Assembly (NCBI GenBank): GCA_033439255.1
Contig: CM065886.1
Location: forward strand, 2,046,001 to 2,110,000
Direction of reading: 5' to 3'
DNA: 64,000 nt
Source: Hericium rajendrae
Lineage: Eukaryota > Basidiomycota > Agaricomycetes > Russulales > Hericiaceae
Both the position numbers and the translations under genes were made by a program. Below are positions 31,946 through 47,789 of the stretch, one piece after another. The notes below the pieces were generated by a model. The model was given only the letters and a program-made list of their open reading frames with translations. It did not search any database and was not told where the DNA came from. Position 1 is the stretch's first letter, and each line of letters starts with the position of its first letter.

Positions 31946-32690
31946 CTAATAGAAAAGCGAAAATCTACTAGACAATTCATAACACATCAGTAAAAAACAT
32001 AACAAACCTTACCTAGTAAGTATACAAAGGTACTAATATAAGTATAAAAACATCAGCACAAGACATAAGAGATTAAAGAATAAAAACTTATCTTAATAGA
32101 GATAGCAACGACGAGCAACCAACGACGACGAGCGAGCAACCAGCAACGACGAGCGAGCAACCAATGATGACGAGCGAGCAACCAACGATGACGAAGCGTC
32201 GACGTGGCAAGACATGGTGGGGATAAAGAGCAAGAGGCAAGGCGCGTCGCACGAGCCTTATATACGAGTCTCGGGCGAAGCCGAGAACTGTGGCTGCTGG
32301 GTGCTGCCGAGTGCCGCGTCAAAGGCTAAGTATTAGATCTGGCTATCTTAACTGTGCTACCTAGTAGTATACCGTATGCATGTTACAGAAGTAGCTCATG
32401 TATCTTAGTCGGATTCATAATCTATAGTTAACGTCTTTTTTTCGTATTTCTAGCTATTTTATTCGATTTGTTGAGTCTCTTCGCGTATTCGGTGGCTGAA
32501 GCACCGAGTTAACGCGTCGAGACTTGTTGAAGTTGTTCCCTCTCACTACTCTCCCTCACTAATACTCTCCTTTCTCCTCCGTCTTTCCTCCCTCCCTTTC
32601 CCTTTTTTGTCATCTATTGAGCGTCAATACGGCAGGAGTGGGTTCGGAGTCAGCAGAGGGTGCAGGTAAGTAAAACATGCTTTTTTAATC
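31946..32690 (+). repeat. dispersed repeat, copy 2 (right half, split by the composite insertion)
   Basis: Carries the blocks of copy 1 in the same order: AAAAGCGAAA, GACGAGCAACCAACGA repeats, GTCGACGTGGCAAGAC, GAGCCTTATATACGAG, TTCGGTGGCTGAAGCACCGA, a CT-rich tract, GGTAAG. Its left half is 9440-9535. Confidence 0.6.
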
Positions 32691-32699
32691 AGTTCTTCG

Positions 32700-33480
32700 T
32701 GCTAATACAGAGTGTCCCAATGCAGCCACAGCACTTGAGTCACATGGCTGGCGGTTTCGAGTGCAACAAATCAAGTAAAATCAAATAAAATCCGAAAAAA
32801 AAAGAGAAGTTGTATATCATCTATCTCTACACGATATATGAGCTACATTTGTACTTACCATACTGTACATTGCTGCGCCAGCAAGCTAACTTAGTGAAAT
32901 CTAAATTACTAGCCTCCGGCGCGGCACCCAGCAACACCTGGCAGCCACATTTCGAGCTCCGCTCTGCGCTGGCGATATAAGGCGTGCGCGACACGTGACC
33001 TCTCTTTCCTCTCAACCACTACCATCTCTCTTCGACATTCTCTTGTCTTTCTCTTTCCTCTCTGCCATACTACTTCGACCTTTGTATGTTGTTAGTAAGT
33101 CTATGGTTTTCTTTATTGTTGATAGTACTAATGTCTTGATTTTGTAGACTTTATTTTTGCTTTTATGATCTTTAGGTAAGTTTCTAGTTCTTTCTTATGT
33201 TTATTATTACTTTACTTTATACTAATGATTAGTAGATTATTTTCGCTTTTTCTTAATGTTTGGTAATGTTGCATGGCTATTTCTTAATGTTTGTATATTA
33301 GTATAGGATCTCTGTAGTCCTGCTTTTGTAGTAATTGTATCAGTACCATGAAAATAAATATAATGCTTTTGAATTTTGATGGTTTATTATTAAGCCTATA
33401 AAAGGGCTCAGATATTTTAAATATAATCATAGTATTTCTAAGCAACATATCAGTCAGAGATGATATAAAATAGATAGCAA
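32700..33480. other. AT-rich, CT-rich intergenic DNA, no gene recognised
   Basis: A CT-rich tract (about 33000-33060) follows GCGATATAAGGCG, another promoter-like arrangement similar in style to the dispersed repeat. No coding region is supported. Confidence 0.4.
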
Positions 33481-34380
33481 TCCTATTAAGCTATATATGA
33501 TATGATAATGAATATACATAGCATAGCTAACATAGTTATTATAGCTATCATAGCTATGCTTTATGCTCTGCTAGCTATCATAGCTATCATAACAGGACAT
33601 AGCAATCCTATCTGACTATATAGCTTATCATAGACTGCTCTTCAGCTATGGAGCCCTATATATAAAAGGGGATTGCTATGGAGCTATGACTTCTATATAA
33701 GTTATATAGAGCAATATAGCATTGGTACATTTTTCAGATGCAGAGGGTGTAGTGCAGCAGTATTAGCTCTACAATTATATGTAGTTACTACTGTAAATTA
33801 GAGCTTGTATTCTAAATAATTGTAAAACTTTGACAATTGAAGTTCAAGTTACAGGTCGCCATGGGTTACCTGTGGGTCAATGAAGTTTAGCAAAGTCTTG
33901 ACCTGGATTTGGACAGGTTTTAGCCACCAAGTGATCTGGATCTGCAGGTCAGAAACCCATGGGTAAATTTCACAGGTTTACCCGTGTTGATCTATGGGTG
34001 ACTCTGAATCATGTTAAACCCTATGATGGAGCAACCACTGGTAGACAATGTGAGTTTGAAGGTATGCTATCAGGTTTTGGCAATTTGCATTATGCAAAAG
34101 AACAAGAAGCAAGTTTACTTATTTATGCACCTTCATAAAATATACTAGCTAACAATAAAAAAGGAATCATATTGCCGTGCAAAGCATCAGCCCTCTTTCA
34201 TCAAGTCAAGATCTTGACATTGAGACAGCTATAGATTTTATAGAGATTTATAATCAATCTGACCAGTGAGACTTTACATCATTTATGCATTGTTTCTAAA
34301 TATAACTAACAATGAAAAAGAAATTATATTGCCATGCAAAGCATCGGCCCTCTTCCACCAAGTAATTGTAGCAATGACTA
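33480..34380. repeat. repeat remnants: CTATAG cluster, GACCTG-rich stretch and degenerate copy of 370-510
   Basis: 33480-33740 holds AGCTATRR words; 33840-34020 is rich in GGTTACCTG/GACCTG; 34234-34370 resembles 370-510. The same three components occur at the left side of the window, so these are further pieces of the same dispersed repeat family. Confidence 0.6.
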
Positions 34381-35700
34381 AAAAAAAACACAAATGAACC
34401 ACAAAGATAATAAAGATAACAAACTTTATCTTAGCAATATAATAAACACTACTAAAGATTAATAGGTAACAACTTCAAAGGTAACAAACTTTATGTCATG
34501 GATTGCTCCATCTCTCTCCGCCTTCTTCTTTGCCATCAAGACATCACATCAGTTATGTGCTCCAGTAGCCCTATCACATGTTCACTTCCTCACATGACCT
34601 GGGGCTATCTTTCACTCATGCCCTTGTTTCCCTTTGGGACATCCTATTGTTCTCCCTTCCATTGTTCTCCTTTTGGCCACCATTGTTCTCACTCTATTGT
34701 TTGACCTATTATGGTGTCCATTGTTCTTTTCCCATTTTTGTCTCAGTACTTATAGGCTCCCTGTTGCTTGCCTATTTTCCTAGATTGTCCATTTCATCTG
34801 TACTGTACTATACCTCCAATACAGGTCACTGCACTGCTAGTCACTCTCTGCTCTCTCACTCCCATCATCACTGGTGACTTGAGTGGTTCTCTGCTGTCTA
34901 CAACTGAGTCTTGACAAATGAGTGCATATGAATAAGTACATATTCTTGTATCCTCTTTACCACCCATTGCGGGCTGAAGCTGATGTGAGCTAGTAATATT
35001 TACATAGCATTATGGAGTAGTGGGTTATACTGTTTGCTTGATACATAACTTAGTTCAATTCATGCAACAACTGAGCTTTTTTGATCTTTCTTTGTGCAAA
35101 TGATGTCTGTGGAACAGTGCAGACATTCTCAGGCCGTGCAAACTGATTTCATGCTGCCACCAATCCCCTCCAATCATGAAAACTGTGAATCAGATTCATG
35201 GCTTTATGCGATTGGAGGGACTCATGGCTATCACAAATCTGGATCTTGGAGAACCAGAGATTCCGAAATACTGGTGGCAGCACCCGATCAAATGGTTAGC
35301 AGTGTACTTTGCTTGCCCCTTGATGCATCTTGTAAATTATGAATAGCTTTAACCCTTCTCAACAAACTAGTTGACCAAAATTTGTGTTTGAATCTGTGCC
35401 CAATCGGCAGGATCTGAGGTTTTCGATCAGGGCAAAGCCATACACCTAGTCCCAATTCACATACTTTTATGATTTTAATGCAATTTCTTTGACTTTACAC
35501 CAAACAAACTACATAGGCTTATTGTAATGCATGAAAGGGTCCTCTACAAATATTTTCAAGGGAAACGAGCAAGATTTATTTGGCCAGAGGCCAATGCTTC
35601 CCTTCTAGGTAGTGGTTCTCTTCTGGGCCAAGCATAGTAGTTATCATTTGCATGTCATTTTCACTATGAAAATTCCTAGCATGCAATAGATAACTCAATA
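34381..35700. other. intergenic region, boundary between repeats and gene-rich DNA
   Basis: 1.3 kb with a CT-rich low-complexity patch (TTGTTCTC repeats around 34640-34730) and small ORFs without recognisable similarity. I see no gene. Confidence 0.4.
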
Positions 35701-35712
35701 CATATGAAATGA

Positions 35713-39935
<4,223 letters not shown>

Positions 39936-40148
39936 CGGGGATCGGGGGTGCGGGCCGGCGTTTGCCGGCCTCTTGCCGTCGCCACACTGCAGAAATTTAG
40001 CGCCCATAGCTTTTTCTCTGAGAATCACTACTGCTTACTGCTGGTCTCTCTCCTCTGCGCAAGTCCCCCGCTCCTTTGACGACGCTCGATACTTCCCTCA
40101 TATCTGGGACAAACCAAGCTTGCGCAGTTACTACCCTATCTCATAGTG
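39936..40148. promoter_or_regulatory. shared divergent promoter region PEX6/GAR1
   Basis: About 210 bp between the probable PEX6 start and the GAR1 start, with CT-rich tracts towards GAR1. Too short for two independent long promoters. Confidence 0.45.
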
Positions 40149-41021
40149 ATGTCTCGTGGTCGAGGTGGAGGAGGATTTCGCGGTGGTAAGTAACCAAACT
40201 CGCTGCAGTCTCCACTCATTCTGATGTTATACAAGGACGCGGCGGTGGGAGGGGCGGCGGGGGCGGTGGATTCTCCAGAGATTTCGGCCCTCCGGACACG
40301 GTCTTAGGCAAGCCTTCATCCTTTTCCACACCGAAATTGACTGACTGTGTCCACAGAAATGGGCACCTTCATGCACGCGGTTGAAGACGAGATGCTCTGC
40401 TCATCATTAATGCCCGAAAAAGTGCCTTACTTCAACGCACCTATATATCTGCAAAACAAGTCTGTCATCGGAAAAGTGGACGAAATCCTTGGCCCTATCA
40501 ACGAGGTCTTCTTTTCTGTCAAAATGGGCGACGGGATGGTTGCGAGCAGCTTCAAGGCGGGCGACAAAGTCTACATCGGTGGAGACAAGCTGCTGCCGAT
40601 TGATCGCTTCCTTCCGAAGCCAAAAATCGCGGGAGGTGAGTAATACTTCGATTCACTTGCAGGCAACATTATTTATAACATGTTTTCTAGGTGTTACAAG
40701 TACGTTCGTCGTGCTCTATACGTCTGGCGATACTCATGCAGGTCAATTTTGTCTACAGAAAGGGGCCGAGGTGGCCGTGGCGGTGCTGGTGGTCGTGGAA
40801 GGGGTGCGCCTGGTGGACGAGGGGGTCCCCGCGGCGGTGGAGGCTTCAGCAGGGGCGGAGGAAGAGGATTTGGCGGTGGGCGGGGAGGATCCTTTGGTGG
40901 TGGAGGCGGAGGATCCTTTGGCGGCGGACGGGGCGGATCGTTTGGTGGTGGGCGAGGTGGAGGTGGATTCGGCGGCAGTCGTGGGGGCGGCAGAGGTCGG
41001 GGAGGCTTCAGAGGCTCATGA
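40149..41021 (+). CDS. GAR1: H/ACA snoRNP subunit Gar1
   Basis: Begins [13 protein letters not shown], continues in a second exon with a GGRGGG stretch up to ..DFGPPDTVL, then [20 protein letters not shown] and the Gar1 core fold ([20 protein letters not shown].., [39 protein letters not shown]), and ends in a long glycine-arginine-rich tail. This is the standard RGG-core-RGG layout of Gar1, which joins Cbf5, Nop10 and Nhp2 to form pseudouridylating H/ACA particles in the nucleolus. A 9-bp micro-exon (GTGTTACAA near 40692) would join core and tail in frame as GGVTKRGRGG; skipping it also keeps the frame. Confidence 0.93.
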
Positions 41022-41499
41022 GACTGCGTTAGTCTGCTGTAGTGAGCGTGCTCCTTTTTCGTGCTGTATTTACTTTTCCTTTTTGTCGAAAAATCTATTC
41101 TGTTGTAATTTCTTGGATTAGTACCCGGTGGGTCGCCCAGGTGTCTTTCAGACGGTCCATATCGTTACACTGGCCTTGCGTATGCACTGCTCGCTCGGTG
41201 ACGTTATGCAAACCTTACTGCCCAGTGCAGGACTCAATCAACTCGGGATAAATATCACACCTGCTTGCCCAGAGAACACATCCATGACCGGCCGACTCTT
41301 TTGGTAGGAGGGTCCAGTGAGTATTTAAATAACAGTTCAGCCAGGTGTAAATTACTTTGGGTCACAGAGAATTGCCCAGTCCCCCCCCCTCATTGATGGC
41401 TGAATCAACCTCGGATTATCATATATAATCATATGTTCAGTGCGACATTATAATCCGATTGGTAGGCCGAGCACTTTACTCATGGAGGAATCTAAAATC

Positions 41500-43287
41500 C
41501 TACAGAAACTCGAGGCCCATGCCAAATTGCAGCCCCTTCCGAATGCCGTCGGATTTTGTAGCCACCAAAGGCACACCGAAGTTGAGCTCGACGCGGACGG
41601 GGTCGAAGGCATAGATGATGCCCACTCCAGCGGAGACGGATGGCTGCGTAACGCACGAAGTGACAGCTTGTCTAAACGATTGGGCTATTAAGTATAAAGC
41701 TCAGTTTGCAATCGAAGAAAAACAATTCAGGCCACAAACATGGCTCCCTAGGGTGCAGCTGTCCGGCATTGAGGAATAGGTGGCTCTTTAGCGGCCAATG
41801 GGATCGTCCCGGGATATCCGAAATGAGACTGAGTCCAGTAGCCCAGAAAAGATCACCACCAAGGGAGTCGGCTAAAGAAGGAACGAGCCAGTAAGCCTAC
41901 ATGATAAGTCAGGTGAAGCAAACCATACGTACCAGCATCTCGAGGCCCCATGCTGTTGGACCTGAACATACGAACAGTTAACGGACCGCCAAGTTGGAAC
42001 CTATCGGGGAAACGAGAGGATCCCGACAGGCTATGCAGAATCCCTGTGCGCGCAGACCAGGACAGGAACTAACATAACATGAGTCCGCGGTGTCATAGAA
42101 GCTAGAGCAACACACTCACAACGCCTGGAAATATATTGCGGCACGTCTTGCCTTCGACTTCAGCCTTGTAGAAAGACACGTCCCCGCCAAGACCAGCGAA
42201 CTCATGAGCCGCTCGAGTGAAGAATCCCTTGGAACCAGTTATAGGTGCGTCACGCGTATCGCGTACCCAAGACTGGAAAATCGAGGATTTGAATGTACAG
42301 CCTGCCGCTTCTCTCATGCTGCTTGGAGGTAAACATCCACCCGAGCACCTCCAAGAGAAACTGGACATACCTGATTGATGCAGAAGGAAGAAGGCCAGCA
42401 AGATGTCTGAAAACGCCTTCATAGCCGATCTCGTGCTGGCCCGCGGTACGAGTGCCTCTCTTGCACAAAATCTCAGAGAGCGTAGATACTGCAGAACGGT
42501 GATACGTACTCGGATGACAGCCTTGACACCGCGTAAGCCCTCTGTACAGCTAGCAAAAGCGGAGTTATCCCTGTCCATTGCAAATACTGACAGGTCTCCA
42601 TAGGTGTCCAGCGTCGCAGTGAGCGGCGCAGATAGGGAAGCCTGGAATGAACGACGCGTTTTAGTCCCGACTGACACGTTGGCCTCAAACGTTTCTGCGC
42701 CTCCAAAAGCATTGCGGACACGAGCAGTGGCACTCTGGGAACATACAAAGTCAGCTTAAAGATGCCCCTGGTGCGCAGTCGACAACACGCACCGCGTTTC
42801 CTTCGCTATTTCCGACTTCAGTAGAAGTCTTTAGGTAGAGTCTGCCCCTCTCTCGTGTGAACAATGTAAGGTCTACATCCCCCGGGAGTGCAAGAGGGTC
42901 ACGACTGGGTTCAAGCTTGGCGTTGACAGAGGAAAAAATGTCTGTCTTTTGCAGCAGGTGCCCGATATCCCTGGTTGCGCGCAGCACAGAGCCAAACGTG
43001 GAGGTGTCGGACGCGCCGAATGGCGTTATGTGGGGGTCAATGAGCGACGCGAGGAAGGATTTGCGGGTGTGAGTTGCACCATCGATGCGCACAGAAGCTA
43101 GGCGGGCAGGGGTCTCGAGATTGTTGTTCACCTGGAGGTGATGTCAAACGCGACAGAGAGCAATAGAAACAGTTCTGCGCACCAGGTCTGCTAAATGCAG
43201 GACGGCGGACTCGTATTCGCCTTTAAGTTTGCGCGCGATGCGAGCCTCGTGTCGGGCTCGGATATCTTGCAGCTCGGGGTCATCCAT
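41500..43287 (-). CDS. SAM50: mitochondrial outer-membrane beta-barrel assembly protein Sam50/Tob55
   Basis: Multi-exon gene starting MDDPELQDIRARHEARIARK at 43287 (no upstream in-frame ATG in that exon, so an extra 5' exon cannot be excluded). Next comes a POTRA-like segment (ARLASVRIDGATHTRKSFLA, then LRATRDIGHLLQKTDIFSSV), then alternating beta-strand exons (VSVGTKTRRSFQASLSAPLT and others), ending SDGIRKGLQFGMGLEFL at 41500. The closing strand with alternating aromatic residues is typical of the Omp85 family. It inserts beta-barrel proteins into the mitochondrial outer membrane. Convergent with GAR1, divergent from the lysine catabolism gene. Confidence 0.85.
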
Positions 43288-43889
43288 GAACTGCACTGGC
43301 AAGCTTTCGATATTTCGTGTGAGCGTGTCGGTTACCAAAGCCGACGCGCGCTTGTCACACCGACGCGTCGCGACTCCGCGCGCTCCCGGACGTAAAAACG
43401 TTATCTCAAGTGCCTCTGTTCACCCCTTCCTCCACCTTATCGTGCATGCAGCAGCGTATACTCTCTTCCGGTCATCAACACCCCAATCGATACCACGGTG
43501 CAGCTATCAAACGTGCAGATAGCTTTGCCCCATCCGTGCATCCGTTGTCGGTCTACTGAAGGTCCAGCTACTGCAGACGGCAGTTGCGGAATGGTAACTT
43601 TCAGGCGAAAAGTTGCGAGGACCACCGTTCAAACGTTCAATGTTTCAACGTTCAAGGCTATATGTAGTGCTGAGATTCGAGCAGGCGTAGTACGCATCTG
43701 ATCTGGTCGCGTCAAATACCGACGAAAGCGTGACGGTGTGCCAGACGCCAATCGTCTGCCCCGGTTCGGATCATCATCACTGCCGCGCCCCCACCTGTGT
43801 CTCCCACCTCCAAAGAACCTGCACGCGTCTCCTCACGCCGCTTTCGACCACGATATCCACGACGCATATATATCCCCGGCATCTATACC
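43288..43889. promoter_or_regulatory. divergent intergenic region SAM50 / LKR-SDH
   Basis: 600 bp between divergent starts. A TATA-like CATATATATCC lies at 43864-43874, only about 16-25 bp before the LKR-SDH start codon. Confidence 0.45.
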
Positions 43890-46800
43890 ATGCCCATCCT
43901 CCGCCGCGCCCCATACGCGCTCCGTCCATTCACCAGATTTGCTAGCTCCGGATCACCGAATGCCAAAGTGGCCATCGGAATTCGACGAGAGGATCCCGCT
44001 CGCATATGGGAGCGACGGGCACCCCTCACGCCCGATATCGTCGCAGAACTAGTTGAGCGTGACGGCGTCCGTGTGCTAGTCCAGGACTGTGAACGGCGGG
44101 TATTCCCCATTGACGACTATGTCCAGGTGAGCCGCATTCCGACCTGTGTTAGGTGTCCAGCCATGGGTCTCGCGTCTCATGCTAAGCGCGACTTGTGATA
44201 GGCAGGTGCAGAGGTCCACCCAACGCTCGAACCCGCGCATATAGTCCTCGGTATCAAGGAGACACCACTATCTTCTCTCATTACGACTCCAGTTCCTTCC
44301 CTAATACCTGCCAGAGGAAGCGACCTCGCTCCACGGACACACATGATGTTCTCCCATACGATCAAGGGCCAAGAATATAACATGCCTTTGTTATCCCGGT
44401 TCTTAAGCGGCGATGATGCTTTCGCAAATCCCGCGTCCTTGAGCGGAGCCGTTCGAGAGGGTTTGGAGGCTAGGTTAATCGACTATGAATTATTTACGGA
44501 CGACTCCGGAAAGAGAACGGTAGCGTTCGGATGGTTCGCAGGAGGTGCGTGATATTGTTAATCCGAACGGCCATGCATGTTTATATGGATGTATTCAAGT
44601 TGCTGGTGTTTTGGAGGCGTTAGTCGCCATGGCCCACAATCACTTGAGGCAAGGGGTCGCGTCCGCTTTCCTGGTATGTTGAGATATCAAAGACGAGTAG
44701 AATGAATTATCCATTTCTGTTACAGTATACCCCGCGGCCACACACATCTCCATCTTTGGATTCGCATCGTGCTGCTTTACGATGGATTGGTGCGCAGATT
44801 TCAGAACACGGCACGCCAAGAAGCCTCGGTCCGTGCATCATTGGAGTGACGGGGTAAGTCTCTTTGATTCAAGTCCGCAATATATCGTTAATTGCGTATC
44901 AAGGCATGGAAACGTTACGGAGGGCGCACTTTCAATATTATCGGAATTGCCTGTAGTTAATGTCAACGTTGAAGATTTACCCTCGCTCTTAAACAATCCT
45001 GGTCAGTGAGATCGCGTCTGGTATCATTCCGCTGATCTCATGTATTGCAGACACGGATTTACGAAAGGTATATCTTGTCCACCCCCATCCGAGCTCATAT
45101 TTCACGCGGATGGACGGGAAACCCTATGACCGTGACGACTACTATGCGTACCCCACGGCGTATCAATCTCATTTCCACACCAAGGTGGGGACCATTTTTC
45201 GCTCAGGATGGTCATGATCTGACCATTGCTGCATTCTCAGATTGCCCCCTATTTAACCCTCCTAATCCAAGGCGCCGGCTGGAGCCCCTCGTTCCCGCGC
45301 CTGCTCACCACAGACCAGCTTCCCCTCGCCACACGCCTCAGCGCAGTCGGCGACATCGCATGTGACATGCACGGCGCACTTGAATTCGTGACCCGGCCCA
45401 CGACGATCGATGATCCCGCATACGACGTGGGCGGCGTCTCAGTTGTCGCGGTTGACATCTTGCCGGCGAGCCTGCCGAAGGATGCTAGTGAGTCATTTGC
45501 GCAGAAGGTGTTGCCGTATGTCAGAGGCCTTGTTGGGGGGTATCGAGGTGAGGGGGAGGGAGATGTGGCGCAGGCGTTGGCGAGAGCGACCGTAGCAAGT
45601 GGCGGGAAGGTGAGGGAAGGGTTTGAATGGCTCGAGGAGAAGGTCAGAATTTGGAGAAGTACTCAGGGCGCTGTCGGCTCCGAGAAGAAATCGAAATCCA
45701 CAGAAGCTGTGAACGCCAATGAGGCTCGAGGGATGAGATTAAGGAAGGTCTTGGTTCTCGGCAGCGGCATGGTAGCTGGACCAGCCGTCGATGAATTAGC
45801 TGAGCGAGGCGACGTTGAAGTGATTGTTGGTCAGTGTCTCGTCCGATTTGGTGCCGCTAGATTCGATTCTGATCTCATTGGATTATATGTTGAAGCTAGC
45901 AACTCCCTGGCTGAAGCAAATCAGCTGGTTGCGCACCATAACAACGCGAAAGCTATCCTCATTGACATGACGGACCACGCTTCTGTGGCTCGACTGATTC
46001 AAGAGGCAGACGTAGTCATAAGGTACTTGATTTGTTTCATCTCGCATGCATAGTATGATCTAAATTCTACCGAAAGCTTACTTCCTGCCCCATTCCATCC
46101 TTCCGTGGCCGAGCTGTGTATTAAGCACCAGAAACATATGGTTACCGCATCTTATATCTCCGACGGCATGAAAGACCTGCATTCTCGGTGTGTTTCCCGC
46201 TATCAGATTAATTTCTCCCCTTTCTCACATCACACGTGTTTGTAGTGCCGTCTCCGCGGACGTCATTCTTCTGAATGAGATTGGCCTCGACCCAGGCATT
46301 GACCACTGTTCTGCTGAAGCCCTTCTCTCTCGTCTCCGTGCGGAAAACAAAGAAATCGTTTCTTTCGTTTCCTTCTGCGGTGGGCTGCCGGCCCCTGAAG
46401 TAGCAGAAGGCATCCCTCTCGGATATAAATTCAGCTGGAGTCCAAGGGGCGTGCTCCGGGCGGCCGAGAACGGTGCGAGGTTCCGGCTTGCAGGACAGGT
46501 GAAATTTATCTCCCCTCGGTACAATGTGGATTTCTGATCTGTTGTCATATTAACAGGACTGGGAGATTCCGCCGAGCAAGATTCTATCACACCACTTCCC
46601 AGATGTGCCGGTCTCTAATATACTCAAGTTTGAAGGTCTCGCAAATCGGGATAGCATGCCTTATGTTGATACCTACCGACTGAGTCCAGATTTACGTACC
46701 ATGCTGAGAGGGACGTTAAGGTAGTAGTTTCCGCTTCTATCTCTTTGAAGTGCGATGGACTTACTTTTGATCTACTGTAGGTATCCCGGCTTCGCTGCGC

Positions 46801-47483
46801 TCATGCAATCTTTCAGAACGATTGGACTGTTGGAGCCCGTCGAACCTCTCGCACCGCTCGATCACTGGGCATCCCTTGCCCGCCGCGCACTCCAGCGACA
46901 GATCAGGTCGCCAATCCCTTCTGACAGTGCCTCGTTCGACTCTGCCCTACGGCTCATTCTTCCGGAGGCAGATATCCCTCCGCTCATGGACGCCCTGTCG
47001 TGGCTTTCGCTTATCCCTCCGCGAGACGGCAATTCTCAGTCCACTATGACAGACCTCCCGCCTCTACCGAAGGAAAGCCTTGCTCCGGCGGACATTCTTT
47101 CGCTTCTCCTAGCTCGCAAACTTCGTTATGCCCCGCACGAGCGTGATCTCGTCCACCTAGCGCACGAGGTTGTCGCGCGTTCCTCTCAGCCCGGCGCCCC
47201 AGAGGAAGTGCATACCTCGACACTGACTGTATATGGCGATGTGAAGGCCTCCGCAATGGCACGCACGGTCGGGCTTCCGGTGGCAATTGCTGCCCTGCGC
47301 GTTTTGGATGGGAAGGTGATCACAAGGGGCGTTTGTGGGCCGACAGCGGAGGAGGCAGTATGGCGAGGCGTTCTGGAGGGAATGGCCGAGAGAGGGGTGA
47401 ACGTCATCGAAGGTTCGAAGAGAGTCGGTGCTGAGGGTGTGCTAGCTCGTGGATTGAGTGATACGATGAAAGCAGTGCCTTGA
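43890..47483 (+). CDS. AASS: bifunctional lysine-ketoglutarate reductase/saccharopine dehydrogenase
   Basis: Multi-exon gene. The start [20 protein letters not shown] is arginine-rich with hydroxyl residues, like a mitochondrial presequence. The N-terminal half is the reductase (AlaDH/PNT-N-like) module: [20 protein letters not shown], ..[10 protein letters not shown].., [17 protein letters not shown]. The C-terminal half is the saccharopine dehydrogenase module: a Rossmann turn [20 protein letters not shown], then [37 protein letters not shown] and a C-terminal region ending ..DTMKAVP. This layout is that of animal and plant AASS, which degrades lysine to 2-aminoadipate semialdehyde in mitochondria. 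Fungal lysine synthesis uses separate Lys9 and Lys1, so this is a catabolic gene. No inactivating change seen. Confidence 0.88.
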
Positions 47484-47789
47484 TGGTTTTCGGTTAATTG
47501 ACAGTTTGGCGGATTGACTATGGGTGCCGCTACTTTATGGCAAGGTGTAATTTGGCAGTCGAGGTTGTCATACTCCTTAGGTCAATCTTACTCAGTTGTA
47601 CAGTTGTACGACTATTCAAACTACCTGCATCAGTTCCAAATGTTTCACTTTTCTATTGAGATTCAAGTCTGCCAACACATTGGCTGTAGAAATTCTAGAG
47701 TCCCTCGTAGTCAACTCTCAAGATTTGCGTGACAGTCATTGGTTACTGATCACACCTGCCGTCAATCGAGATAGATAATGAAATTGTCC

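Noticed and set aside
34498-34877. Small CT-rich ORFs as genes
   Set aside because: Low-complexity TTGTTCTC repeats; no domain and no intron or start evidence.
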